A stretch of DNA of 64,000 bases from Paracoccus onchidii (GTDB lineage: Bacteria; Pseudomonadota; Alphaproteobacteria; Rhodobacterales; Rhodobacteraceae), in the NCBI RefSeq assembly GCF_028294535.1, contig NZ_JAQBIE010000007.1, forward strand, positions 124,001-188,000. The letters run 5' to 3'. The position numbers and the translations under genes are program-made. How positions within the stretch are numbered: the stretch's first letter is position 1; the number at the start of each line of letters is the position of its first letter. The notes under the pieces are model-generated. The model saw only the letters and a program-made list of their open reading frames with translations, was not told where the DNA came from and ran no database searches. Below are positions 8,196-15,949 of this stretch, in pieces.

Positions 8196-9077
8196 TCAAT
8201 CGGCAGTGACCGCCAGCGCAGCCTGAGTGATCTCACGCCCGATCTTTTCGTTTCGTTCAGGCATGTAGCAGATTGCGAATTCAAGGTCGGGCAGCATGGC
8301 GCGCGGTTGGACAGTGATTTCATGCAATCCGGCATGGGGCCAGGCGGCAACGATATCGTGGGGAATCGTGCCGATGCCAAAGCCTTGGGACACCAGATGA
8401 AGCACCGTCGCCAACGAGGCCGAGCCATGTATTGCAGCCGCTTGCCGGCGGGCGGGTGACAACAGGTCGGCGACGCGGCGATGGGGCAAGGTTGCCTTGG
8501 GAAACGACACGATGGGCAGAGCCGCAAGATCGTCAATATCGGCTGGCTCGGGCAGGTCGAAATGCGCGGGCGATACGAACCAGCCCAGACTTACCGCAGG
8601 AAGCGGCGTCAGGTTCACGCCATGCGGGACCTGATCGCGCATCATGATCGCGACATCCAGCCCATCGCGTTGCAGCAGCTGCCCCAACTGATCCGACGTG
8701 TCGATCGAGATTTCAAAGCGCAGCATCGGGTGACGCGTGCGCAGATCGGTCAACAGCCGGGGCAACACCGTGTGGGTGACGGTTTCCGCCACGCCCAATC
8801 GCACCACCCCGGCCATCACATCCTGTGTCAGTTCGCCAAGAATGCGATCGCGTTGGGCGACCAGAACCTCGGCTTCGTCACACAGGCGGCGGCCTGCTGC
8901 GGTCAGGCGCACCCCGCGCCCATCGCGTTCGAAGATGACGATTTTCAGCCGGTCCTCAAGGTGACGCACCCGCCGTGAAATTGCGGATTGGGCCAGCCCT
9001 GTCGCGTCCGACGCGGCGCGAAACCCGCCATGACGGGCAACGGCGTGGATGATCTCGATGTCACGAAAGCCAAACAT
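8196..9077 (-). CDS. LysR-family regulator of the 5-oxoprolinase/TRAP operon
   Basis: A 293-residue LysR-type regulator with an N-terminal winged helix-turn-helix (residues about 1-60; ATGLAQSAISRRVRHLEDRL is the recognition part) and a ligand-binding domain from about residue 90. It starts at ATG 9075-9077 and is transcribed in the same direction as, and just upstream of, the YcsI-TRAP-pxp operon, so it is the likely local regulator. It is not closely similar to the LysR protein at 198. The ligand is unknown; an operon substrate is the natural guess. Confidence 0.88.
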   Translation of the reverse strand: MFGFRDIEIIHAVARHGGFRAASDATGLAQSAISRRVRHLEDRLKIVIFERDGRGVRLTAAGRRLCDEAEVLVAQRDRILGELTQDVMAGVVRLGVAETVTHTVLPRLLTDLRTRHPMLRFEISIDTSDQLGQLLQRDGLDVAIMMRDQVPHGVNLTPLPAVSLGWFVSPAHFDLPEPADIDDLAALPIVSFPKATLPHRRVADLLSPARRQAAAIHGSASLATVLHLVSQGFGIGTIPHDIVAAWPHAGLHEITVQPRAMLPDLEFAICYMPERNEKIGREITQAALAVTAD

Positions 9078-9110
9078 GATTTCAACGCTGCGCCCTTGAC
9101 CGGGGCTGGG

Positions 9111-9620
9111 TCAAGAAAAAGAGACCTGCCGCAAGGCTGCCAGTGCATTGCGTGTGATGCTGTCGGGATCGGCGTCGATATCGATCCAGATCGCGCCTTC
9201 GCCATCCTGGTCAGGCGGCTCGAGTGTTGCCAGTTGACTGTCGATCAGGGTGACCGGCATGAAGTGATCGGTTCGCGCGGCCATTCTTTGTTCGATCAGA
9301 TCGCGGGTGCCATGCAGGAACAGGATGCGCATCGGCCCGGCGACGCGTTCCAGCCGTTGGCGATAGGCAAGGCGCAGCGCCGAACATGACAGCACCGCAG
9401 GCGCAGATGCATCGCGCACCGCCTCGGCCAGACGGTCGAGCCATCCTTCGCGCATCCGGTCCGTCAACGGATGACCCGCAGCCATATGCGCAACATTTTC
9501 GGGGGGGTGATAATCATCACCTTCGATGAAACTGCCCTGCAGATGGGCGGCGATGGCCCTGGCCAGCGTCGATTTTCCGGTGCCACAGATTCCCATGACC
9601 AGAATGGGGCGCCTCTCCAT
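9111..9620 (-). CDS. gntK: Gluconokinase
   Basis: A 169-residue P-loop kinase of the gluconokinase family. Walker A is MGICGTGKST at residues 9-18, followed by the substrate-region sequence EGDDYHPPENVAHMAAG and by SCSALRLAYRQRLE. It phosphorylates cytosolic D-gluconate to 6-phosphogluconate for the Entner-Doudoroff or pentose phosphate route. Length is normal. It stands alone between a YgiB-like gene and lysR, with no gluconate transporter or Entner-Doudoroff gene in the window. The Ser often found in the P-loop (SGSGKS) is replaced here by Cys-Gly-Thr. Confidence 0.93.
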   Translation of the reverse strand: MERRPILVMGICGTGKSTLARAIAAHLQGSFIEGDDYHPPENVAHMAAGHPLTDRMREGWLDRLAEAVRDASAPAVLSCSALRLAYRQRLERVAGPMRILFLHGTRDLIEQRMAARTDHFMPVTLIDSQLATLEPPDQDGEGAIWIDIDADPDSITRNALAALRQVSFS

Positions 9621-9628
9621 GGGGTGCC

Positions 9629-10213
9629 TCAGCCGCCGATCCCGCGGGTGCCCGCGCTGCTGCCAAAGCCACCCCGCGACGACGCTGTGGCGCGACTCAT
9701 CGGGGCTTTGCCCATGGTTGCGGCGGGGCGGGCGAACTGATTTGCGCCCATGGTTCCGCGACCGCTATTGCTGGAAAAGGTGCTGGTGCGTGCGGCATTG
9801 GTGAAACCGCCACTGGCATTGCGATACATCGGTTGGGCCGCAGCCGTCCCGCGACCCGCGCCGCCCAGCATGTTGCCGATCAGATAGCCCGCCAGCAGCG
9901 GCATGAAGATGCTGCCCGAGCCACCATTGGACACCTGTTCCTGTTCCGAGCCGCAATTCCCCGATCCATGCTGTTCTTCGCAGACTTCGAGACTTTCATA
10001 ACGGGGGGCAGCTTCGACATGCAGTGCTTCGGCCTCGGAAAATGCCTGATCGCAATCCGCGGCCGTGAACAGGCCCCCATCGGCCGCAGCGGCCTGGCAA
10101 CTGGCCAGATCGGGGAAGGCCTGGGCGTCCACCTGTTCCTCGCGGCAACCGGCAACGGCAAAGGATGCTGCGCCAAGAATGGTCAGGGCGACGGTTCTGG
10201 AACGTTTTCTCAT
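9629..10213 (-). CDS. DUF1190/YgiB-like lipoprotein
   Basis: A 194-residue exported protein. The N-terminus is a lipoprotein signal with lipobox VAGC, the lipidated Cys being residue 23. The next 80 residues contain six spaced cysteines besides the lipobox one (for example SCQAAAADGG, DCDQAFSEAE and CEEQHGSGNCG), and then LLAGYLIGNMLGG, a segment typical of YgiB-family proteins. The C-terminal 70 residues are low-complexity, rich in Gly, Ser, Ala, Thr and Arg. It is followed closely by gntK and preceded by the ygiC-like gene, the same pairing as E. coli ygiB-ygiC. Function unknown. Confidence 0.8.
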   Translation of the reverse strand: MRKRSRTVALTILGAASFAVAGCREEQVDAQAFPDLASCQAAAADGGLFTAADCDQAFSEAEALHVEAAPRYESLEVCEEQHGSGNCGSEQEQVSNGGSGSIFMPLLAGYLIGNMLGGAGRGTAAAQPMYRNASGGFTNAARTSTFSSNSGRGTMGANQFARPAATMGKAPMSRATASSRGGFGSSAGTRGIGG

Positions 10214-10232
10214 GTCTGCTCCTTTGCGGCGG

Positions 10233-11459
10233 TCAGTCGGCGATGAAATGGGGTTTGAAACGCGAAAGATCTTGGGTGATGCGTGACCGGTCTTCCCGCA
10301 GCCCCATGCCGACGCAGCTGTGGCCAACGATCCACGCCCCGATCACCGGGCGAAAACCGTCGAAGTCGGGCAGCGGATGATAGGCCTGCACGATGCGCGG
10401 ATGGTGATCATAATCGGTCTTGGGCGAAGATTCGACCACTTTGCCATCCTTGACGATACTGACCGATGCCCCTTCGCGCGAATATATCGGCTTGACGACA
10501 TGGCCGCGCCGCAGATCAGCGGCCGCGCGTTCAAAGCTGTCGGCTATGGCGCGATCCGGGCGGCCATTCGCCACCAATGCATCGGCCACATCATCGGCGA
10601 AAAAGGCGGGCAGCAGGTTGGGGTGGCCTTCGAACATGTGCCACAGGACGGGCAACAACCCCTTGTTCGAGACGACCGCTTTCCATGCCGGTTCCAGGAA
10701 CATGCAGCCTGATCCGGCAATATGGGTGGCATATTCGTCCTGCAGCAGGTCTTCCCAGGGATACAGCTTGAACAGCGTTTCCATGACGCGGTTATCGGCA
10801 TCCAGGAACTGCCCATCTGTGCTGAGCCCGATCTTGTCCAGGTCACTGTAGTGCGCGCCCATTCCGGCCTCGCGGGCGGCCCAGCCCATCGCCTCGACGG
10901 TGGCGTAATCTTCCGGGTTGCCACCTGCTGCGGTGAAATGCAGATCGGTTCCGGCGGGAAACAATTCCTTGAAACGCGCGATCAGGGCTTCGTGGATGCC
11001 GTTGAACTGGTCACTGCTCGCGTCCAGCACCCCTGCTTCCATCTGGTCTTCCAGCCATTGCCATTGGAACGCGGCTGTTTCGTATAGGGATGTCGGCGTA
11101 TCTGCGTTGTATTCCAGCAGCTTGGCGGGGCCAGACCCGTCATAGGCCAGATCGAACCGGCCATAGATTTCGGGTTCCGACCGTTTCCAGCTATCTGCCA
11201 CCAGATCGCGATGCGCTTCGGGGATGCCAAGCCGGGCCATCAGGTCGTCGCTGGCGATGACATGGGCTGCGGCTTCGCGGCACATGGCATGCAGTTCAGT
11301 CGAGGGGTCTTCGATATCGTTTTCGATCTGGTTCAGATCAAAGCGATAGGCCGAGTTTTCATCCCAATAGGGTTCTCCGTGCATGTCGGCAAAGGTAAAG
11401 TCGGCATCCTTGGCGGTCTGGCGCCAATCGGCGCGTTCGGGAAGCGAGATCTTTTGCAT
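10233..11459 (-). CDS. Glutathionylspermidine synthase family protein (YgiC-like)
   Basis: A 408-residue ATP-grasp-type protein related to the synthetase domain of glutathionylspermidine synthase. Characteristic stretches are YGRFDLAYDG near residue 100, LLEYNADTPTSLYE shortly after, AWKAVVSNKGLLPVLW around residue 260 and KPIYSREGASV near residue 315. It lacks the N-terminal amidase domain of the bifunctional E. coli enzyme. The YgiC group ligates an unidentified acid and amine. The gene is 19 bases upstream of the YgiB-like lipoprotein gene, so the pair probably acts together at the envelope. Confidence 0.87.
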   Translation of the reverse strand: MQKISLPERADWRQTAKDADFTFADMHGEPYWDENSAYRFDLNQIENDIEDPSTELHAMCREAAAHVIASDDLMARLGIPEAHRDLVADSWKRSEPEIYGRFDLAYDGSGPAKLLEYNADTPTSLYETAAFQWQWLEDQMEAGVLDASSDQFNGIHEALIARFKELFPAGTDLHFTAAGGNPEDYATVEAMGWAAREAGMGAHYSDLDKIGLSTDGQFLDADNRVMETLFKLYPWEDLLQDEYATHIAGSGCMFLEPAWKAVVSNKGLLPVLWHMFEGHPNLLPAFFADDVADALVANGRPDRAIADSFERAAADLRRGHVVKPIYSREGASVSIVKDGKVVESSPKTDYDHHPRIVQAYHPLPDFDGFRPVIGAWIVGHSCVGMGLREDRSRITQDLSRFKPHFIAD

Positions 11460-11545
11460 GGGCTTCGTCTATCGCGGTGCCGCGGCCTGAACCAGAGCAA
11501 TTCGGCGGTATGCGACGCTGATGCACACCGCCGCCGAGCAACGCC

Positions 11546-12571
11546 CTAGACGGTTTCGGTAACTTTGCGCAGATGTGGAGGCGTGTCCGGGTCAAAGCCC
11601 CGGCGGCGGGCCAGCGATTCGACAAAGGCATAGAAACTGGCCGAGATGACCAAAGGCGCCACCAGGGGATGCAGGTCGGGAACCGATGGCAGTTGTGTTG
11701 CGCCTTTGGCCTCTGCGCCGGTCAGGAACACATCGGCCCCCTGTGCGGCAAGGCGTTCGGCCGTTGCAGTCAGCTGTGGCAAGGCCATGTCGTCGACGCC
11801 CAGTGCCAGAACCGGGAAATTCGCCTGCACGATCGCGGCGGGGCCATGCAAGACCTCGGCGGCGCTATAGGCTTCGGCATGAATACCCGACGTTTCCTTG
11901 AATTTCAGGGCGGCTTCACTGGCAATCGCAAAACCGGGGCCGCGGCCCAGCACAAAAGCCTGAGATGCGCGGGCCAGACGCGATGATAGCGGCGACCAAT
12001 CCAGCGCCACGGCCTGCGACAACGCATCGGGCAGATCCGCGACTGCCTTGCACAAGGCGTCGTCCTGCGACCATTCGGCCAGCAATGACAGGCCCGCAAG
12101 AACCGAGGTCACAAAGGTCTTGGTGGCAGCCACGCTTTGTTCCTGGCCCGCATGAAGGGCAAGGCAATGTGCCGATGCCTGTGCCAGCGGGCTGTCGGCA
12201 TGGTTGGTGATGGCCAGCGCAAGCGCGCCGCCGGCACCGGCGGTTTTCATCATGTCGACCAGATCGGGGCTGCGTCCCGATTGCGAAATGCCAATGCAAG
12301 CACCATCCTGCAACTTGAGCGGTCGCTGATAGATCGATGCGACAGATGGGCCCACCGATGCCACCGGCACCCCCATCTGCAATTCGATCGCGTATTTCAG
12401 ATAGGTTGCCGCATGGTCCGACGATCCGCGTGCCACGGTTGCGATCACCCGTGGATCGCTTTGGCGCAAGGCATCGGCCGCAAGACGAACGGCATCGCGA
12501 GAGCCGGACAGGAAACGTTCGGCCACGGCGGGTATTTCTGCGACTTCGCGGGCCATGTGGCTTTGGGTCAT
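11546..12571 (-). CDS. SIS-domain aminosugar isomerase/deaminase (NagB-II/GlmS-like)
   Basis: A 341-residue protein with two SIS domains (about 30-170 and 195-330). ARGSSDHAATYLKYAIE, ISQSGRSPDLV and GQEQSVAATKTF match the sugar-phosphate isomerase half of GlmS, but the glutaminase domain is absent. Such stand-alone proteins (NagB-II) convert glucosamine-6-phosphate to fructose-6-phosphate plus ammonia in many alphaproteobacteria; AgaS-type specificity is an alternative. The ATG overlaps the stop of the upstream gntR gene (ATGA). No nagA or amino-sugar transporter gene follows, because the next gene is ygiC-like. Confidence 0.85.
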   Translation of the reverse strand: MTQSHMAREVAEIPAVAERFLSGSRDAVRLAADALRQSDPRVIATVARGSSDHAATYLKYAIELQMGVPVASVGPSVASIYQRPLKLQDGACIGISQSGRSPDLVDMMKTAGAGGALALAITNHADSPLAQASAHCLALHAGQEQSVAATKTFVTSVLAGLSLLAEWSQDDALCKAVADLPDALSQAVALDWSPLSSRLARASQAFVLGRGPGFAIASEAALKFKETSGIHAEAYSAAEVLHGPAAIVQANFPVLALGVDDMALPQLTATAERLAAQGADVFLTGAEAKGATQLPSVPDLHPLVAPLVISASFYAFVESLARRRGFDPDTPPHLRKVTETV

Positions 12572-13338
12572 GGGGCGTTCCTCTGGATGTCTGATGACAG
12601 GTTCAGTTCCACGGCAAAATCGAAGGCATCGCCGCGATACAGGGATTGGGTGAATTCGATGGCGCGCCCCGAGGCCAGATAGGCCAGGCGCTCGATTCGC
12701 AGGGCGGCCGAGCCTTCGCCGACCTGAAGCAGTTCGGCGTCGTCGCGGTCCAGATTTGCCGCGCCGATACGTTGGACGGCGCGCACGGGGCGCAGACCAA
12801 GGTTCTGCAAAGCCGCATAAAGCGACATGCCGACCTGTTCCGGCGCGGGCAAGATATTGGCGGGAAGGGTTGCGCATTCGACTGCAAGGGGAACCGATCC
12901 GGAACTGCGCACGCGGGTCAGCCGGGCCACCGGTTCGGCGTCACGCAGGTCCAGCGCGGACATTTCGCCTGGGGTCGGGCGATCGATCACACGGCTGATC
13001 CAGCGGCTGTCCACATCGCGCCCGTGCTGTGCCATATCTTCGGTAAAGGAGGTCAGGGCGGACAGCGCCTGATGCATCTTTTCGACCTTTTGGGCAACGA
13101 ATGTGCCAGATCCGCGCCGCTGCATCACCTGCCCTGACGCCACCAGCGCCGCGACGGCCTTGCGAATCGTGACGCGGGACAGGCCGGTCATCGCGGCCAT
13201 GTCCCGTTCCGAGGGCAAGGCATCCCCCGGGTGCAAACGACCCGATTGGATGGCCAGCGCAATCCGGCGGTGCAGCTGAATATATAGCGGGCCGTCGCCT
13301 GTCGCATTGAACGCGTCCGGGTTGAACAAATCGCTCAT
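12568..13338 (-). CDS. GntR-family (HutC subfamily) regulator, NagQ-like
   Basis: A 256-residue regulator with an N-terminal GntR winged helix-turn-helix (residues about 15-80: PLYIQLHRRIALAIQSG, then LPSERDMAAMTGLSRVTIRK) and a C-terminal UTRA effector domain (about 95-245) containing RIERLAYLASGRAIEFTQS. It is coupled to the SIS deaminase gene by an ATGA overlap and so probably represses amino-sugar breakdown in response to a sugar phosphate. The ATG at 13336-13338 is chosen; an in-frame TTG at 13446 would add 36 residues and would run through the candidate operator, which makes it unlikely. Confidence 0.88.
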   Translation of the reverse strand: MSDLFNPDAFNATGDGPLYIQLHRRIALAIQSGRLHPGDALPSERDMAAMTGLSRVTIRKAVAALVASGQVMQRRGSGTFVAQKVEKMHQALSALTSFTEDMAQHGRDVDSRWISRVIDRPTPGEMSALDLRDAEPVARLTRVRSSGSVPLAVECATLPANILPAPEQVGMSLYAALQNLGLRPVRAVQRIGAANLDRDDAELLQVGEGSAALRIERLAYLASGRAIEFTQSLYRGDAFDFAVELNLSSDIQRNAP

Positions 13339-13422
13339 GCTGGTTCGTGACCGGGCGATTTCGGCCGGTCTGACCGGTATTGGTGGTTGGGCGGGTTGGA
13401 TGCGGGCAAGCTGGGCCTCCTG

Positions 13423-13451
13423 TTGGTGTGCATAATACCAAAGCAATACCA
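13423..13451. promoter_or_regulatory. Candidate GntR operator
   Basis: About 90 bases upstream of the gntR start, TTGGT (13423-13427) and ACCAA (13437-13441) form a dyad with a 9-base spacer. The half site AATACCA also occurs twice as a direct repeat, at 13434-13440 and 13445-13451, spaced 11 bases, about one helical turn. GT-N-AC type dyads are typical of GntR/HutC regulators, so autoregulation of the gntR-SIS operon is likely. Inferred from sequence only. Confidence 0.45.
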
Positions 13452-13470
13452 GATGAAAACCCCCAGAATG

Positions 13471-13505
13471 AAAGCGCCCGCCACGACGGATGTCGTCGGG
13501 CGGGC
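13471..13505 (-). terminator. Hairpin downstream of tonB
   Basis: GCCCGCC (13476-13482) pairs with GGCGGGC (13499-13505), extended inside by CGAC/GTCG around a GGAT loop. On the minus strand it is followed by CTTTCATTCT, a weak pyrimidine tail. It is 38 bases beyond the tonB stop codon and before the gntR promoter region, so it plausibly ends the iron-uptake operon. Confidence 0.45.
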
Positions 13506-13542
13506 GGGATCGGGTGGCGAAATCAAGAGAGTGCTGATCGGG

Positions 13543-14484
13543 TCAGCGGATCCGCACCGGCTGGGTAAAGGCGTAGCTTGCCTGCGTCAGCGCCTTGGGC
13601 GCGGCTGGGCAGCGGGCACGTTTGGCGCCACGTGCGATTTCGCGATCGACCCGCGCATTTCCCGACGACCCGGTGACCTGTGCGGCCTGCACGCGTCCAT
13701 TGCGCCCCATGCGGATGCTCAGGGTCGCGCGCAATCCCGACCCGCCTGACGTGCGCGCGATGCTGCGCAGCAGGCAGGCCGAGATCTGTGCCTGCCATTT
13801 GGCCTGGATGCTGGCGCGTTGCTGGGCGCTGACGCCTCCGCCACCGCCGCCTGAACGCGAAGCATTGGCCTGGCCACCCTGTCCTGCACGCGATGGGACC
13901 GCGGCTTGTTGGGTTTGCTGCTTTGTGCTGCGTTTCTGTGGTTGGGCTTGTTTCGGCTTTGCCGGCTCTTTTTTGGTGACCTGGCGTTTGGGCGCAGGTT
14001 TGCTGGGGCGTTTCGCCGGGCGTTCAGAGGCGCTGAGTGCCAGTGCGGGCTCGACTTCGATCTCGGGCGGTTCGAAGTTGCGCAGCTCTGGCAGGTCGGC
14101 CTTGTCGATCTCGACCGGCGGTGCCTCTGGGGGCGGCGGCAGGTTGGGGCGCGCCGCAGCTTCGGGTTGGGGCAGCGATGTGGGCTGGGCCATCGCAACC
14201 GTTTCGGGTTCAGGCATCGGCGCGGGTGGGGTGTCAGGCATGTCTTCGACCACCGGCTGCGTCTGTTCGGGTTGGACGGATTCGGTCTCGGCGGCAGGCG
14301 GGGCATCCCATTCTGCGACCAGTTCCTGAATATCGGCCGAACCGGCCGCCAATGCGGCGGGCGGGGCATCCTGGGGGGCGCCGCGTTTGACCTGATCGGG
14401 CAGCATCAGCCCCGCTGCGGATACATGCAGCGCGGCGGCGATCACAAAGAACCCGGCGGTTTCAATTGCGCGTCTTGACGGCAT
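13543..14484 (-). CDS. tonB: TonB energy transducer
   Basis: A 313-residue TonB-type protein. Residues about 9-28 form the single inner-membrane anchor. Residues 35-140 are rich in Pro, Ala and Glu, the periplasm-spanning arm. Residues 145-190 are rich in Lys, Arg and Gln. The C-terminal 90 residues form the receptor-contacting domain (LRATLSIRMGRNGRVQAAQV). It passes the proton motive force from ExbB/ExbD to outer-membrane receptors. It is the last gene of the siderophore-interacting protein-exbB-exbD-exbD-tonB operon. No TonB-dependent receptor gene is in the window. Confidence 0.88.
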   Translation of the reverse strand: MPSRRAIETAGFFVIAAALHVSAAGLMLPDQVKRGAPQDAPPAALAAGSADIQELVAEWDAPPAAETESVQPEQTQPVVEDMPDTPPAPMPEPETVAMAQPTSLPQPEAAARPNLPPPPEAPPVEIDKADLPELRNFEPPEIEVEPALALSASERPAKRPSKPAPKRQVTKKEPAKPKQAQPQKRSTKQQTQQAAVPSRAGQGGQANASRSGGGGGGVSAQQRASIQAKWQAQISACLLRSIARTSGGSGLRATLSIRMGRNGRVQAAQVTGSSGNARVDREIARGAKRARCPAAPKALTQASYAFTQPVRIR

Positions 14485-14485
14485 G

Positions 14486-14866
14486 TCAGCCTCCGTTCAC
14501 GACCAGTTGCGCGCCGGAATCCGTTGTCTGGCGCAGCTGTTTCAGGACAGCGGCCAGATGACGTGCTGGCATCTGGCTGTCGGCGCGGATTTCCAGTGCT
14601 TCGGGAACATCGCGTTCGGCGATCAGGGGCCAGACATCCTCTCCGCGGGCATCGTTATAGGCCAGCTGCCCCTCGGCCGAGATGTAAAGCACGCCATTGT
14701 CCCGCGCTGCGGTTTCCGCCTCGCTTTCGGGGGGCGTGATCTCGAAAGGTTCCCGAGGCGCGATTTGCGCCGTCAGCAGGAAGAAGATCAGCAACAGGAA
14801 GACCACATTGATCATCGGAATGATCGATTCGGCCTTTGGCTTGCGGGGCGGTATGTCGATTTGCAT
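14486..14866 (-). CDS. exbD: ExbD/TolR-family protein with Asn at the proton-relay position
   Basis: A 126-residue ExbD-family protein with one N-terminal membrane helix (VVFLLLIFFLLTA, about residues 21-35) and a periplasmic domain. The family has an Asp in the motif PxIDV at the start of this helix that is essential for proton use. Here the motif reads PMINV with Asn at residue 20 (codon AAT, 14807-14809). The second ExbD, encoded directly upstream, keeps the Asp. The rest of the protein looks intact, so it may be a structural partner in an ExbD heterodimer. It starts 4 bases after the upstream exbD stop. Confidence 0.88.
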   Translation of the reverse strand: MQIDIPPRKPKAESIIPMINVVFLLLIFFLLTAQIAPREPFEITPPESEAETAARDNGVLYISAEGQLAYNDARGEDVWPLIAERDVPEALEIRADSQMPARHLAAVLKQLRQTTDSGAQLVVNGG

Positions 14867-14870
14867 CGGC

Positions 14871-15266
14871 TTACTCGATCAGGATCAGATTGGACAATCC
14901 ACCGGCCTGCAAGTGATCCATGATCTCGACCATTCTTTGCAGATCGGCGTCTTCCCGGGCGCGCAGCACCACCGCGCCCCCGTCTTCGGGCATCAGCGCC
15001 TTCAGCGCGTTCACCAGTTCGGCAGGATCGGTCTGGGTGCCATTCAGCGAAACCGCATCGGGGGTGATGTCGACAAGACGCGGTGCGCCTTGCCATTCGC
15101 TGGCCGCCCCTTCCGCGCCACCCGCGATCGGCAGCACCGCGTCCATTCCGAAACGCGACGACAGCATGAAGAAGATCAACAACAGGAACACAACGTCGAT
15201 CATCGGCGTCAGGGACATCCTGCGCGGATGTCGGCGTGGTCCCAGATCGATGCTGTCCTGTGTCAT
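14871..15266 (-). CDS. exbD: ExbD biopolymer transport protein, canonical Asp
   Basis: A 131-residue ExbD with the canonical motif LTPMIDVVFLLLIFFML. The proton-relay Asp is residue 24 (codon GAC, 15195-15197). One membrane helix is followed by a periplasmic domain. The ATG overlaps the exbB stop (ATGA), which implies coupled synthesis with ExbB. With ExbB it forms the inner-membrane motor that energises TonB. It is the first of two tandem exbD genes that differ at the functional residue. Confidence 0.93.
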   Translation of the reverse strand: MTQDSIDLGPRRHPRRMSLTPMIDVVFLLLIFFMLSSRFGMDAVLPIAGGAEGAASEWQGAPRLVDITPDAVSLNGTQTDPAELVNALKALMPEDGGAVVLRAREDADLQRMVEIMDHLQAGGLSNLILIE

Positions 15267-15949
15267 TCCGCCGCCTCGAGGCGCAGCGCGGCCTTGGGTT
15301 CGGGGGGCGGAGATTTGACGAAGATACGGGTCGCCAGATCTTCCATGTCGGCCTGCAACTTGTCGACGACCGATTCAAGCCAGCTCAGCGCGACCCCCGC
15401 AGGAATCGCGACGGTCATGCCGGCAGCGGTGGTCAGCAATGCTTCCCAGATGCCGCCCGCCAGTGCCGATGGATCGGCGCGGTTTCCGGCCTCTTGCAGA
15501 ACCTGAAAGGCAGAAATCATCCCCAGAACCGTGCCCAGCAGACCCAGAAGCGGTGCGATCGTTGCAATCAGCTCCAGTGCGCGCAGGCCTTCCCGCGCCC
15601 GATACAGCGTTTGCCGCGCGATCCGGGATGTTTCTTCGCGGGCGGTCTTTTCATCGATGGACGGATCCAGCGTGGTGCCGATCGCCGCCTGTGCCACACG
15701 CGCACGCGCCGAGGGGCGGCCTTTGACCTCGGCCAATGCCTGAGATCGCTGCCCCTGAGCCCAAAGCTGCAGGGCACGGCGCGAATGGCTGCCGCCCCAC
15801 ACACCCAGTTGCCACAGGGAAAAGATTTTCCAAAGGACGACTGCAACGGTCACGACCGACAATGCCGCAATCAGCCACATGGTCCAGCCACCATCACGGA
15901 TCAGCGAAAATAGCGGGATGGCTTCGATTGTTGGGGCAAGAGAGTTCAT
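15263..15949 (-). CDS. exbB: ExbB proton-channel protein (MotA/TolQ/ExbB family)
   Basis: A 228-residue protein with three predicted membrane helices: about 15-40 (WTMWLIAALSVVTVAVVLW), about 125-150 (ELIATIAPLLGLLGTVLGMI) and about 165-190. The middle block is the conserved MotA/TolQ/ExbB signature. It makes the multimeric inner-membrane channel that holds ExbD. The ATG at 15947-15949 is preceded by GGAGAAG, and it overlaps the stop of the siderophore-interacting protein gene. Confidence 0.92.
   Translation of the reverse strand: MNSLAPTIEAIPLFSLIRDGGWTMWLIAALSVVTVAVVLWKIFSLWQLGVWGGSHSRRALQLWAQGQRSQALAEVKGRPSARARVAQAAIGTTLDPSIDEKTAREETSRIARQTLYRAREGLRALELIATIAPLLGLLGTVLGMISAFQVLQEAGNRADPSALAGGIWEALLTTAAGMTVAIPAGVALSWLESVVDKLQADMEDLATRIFVKSPPPEPKAALRLEAAE

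Noticed and set aside
13338..13446. Longer GntR protein starting at TTG 13446
   Set aside because: It would place the likely operator inside the coding region and adds a stretch with no family similarity.
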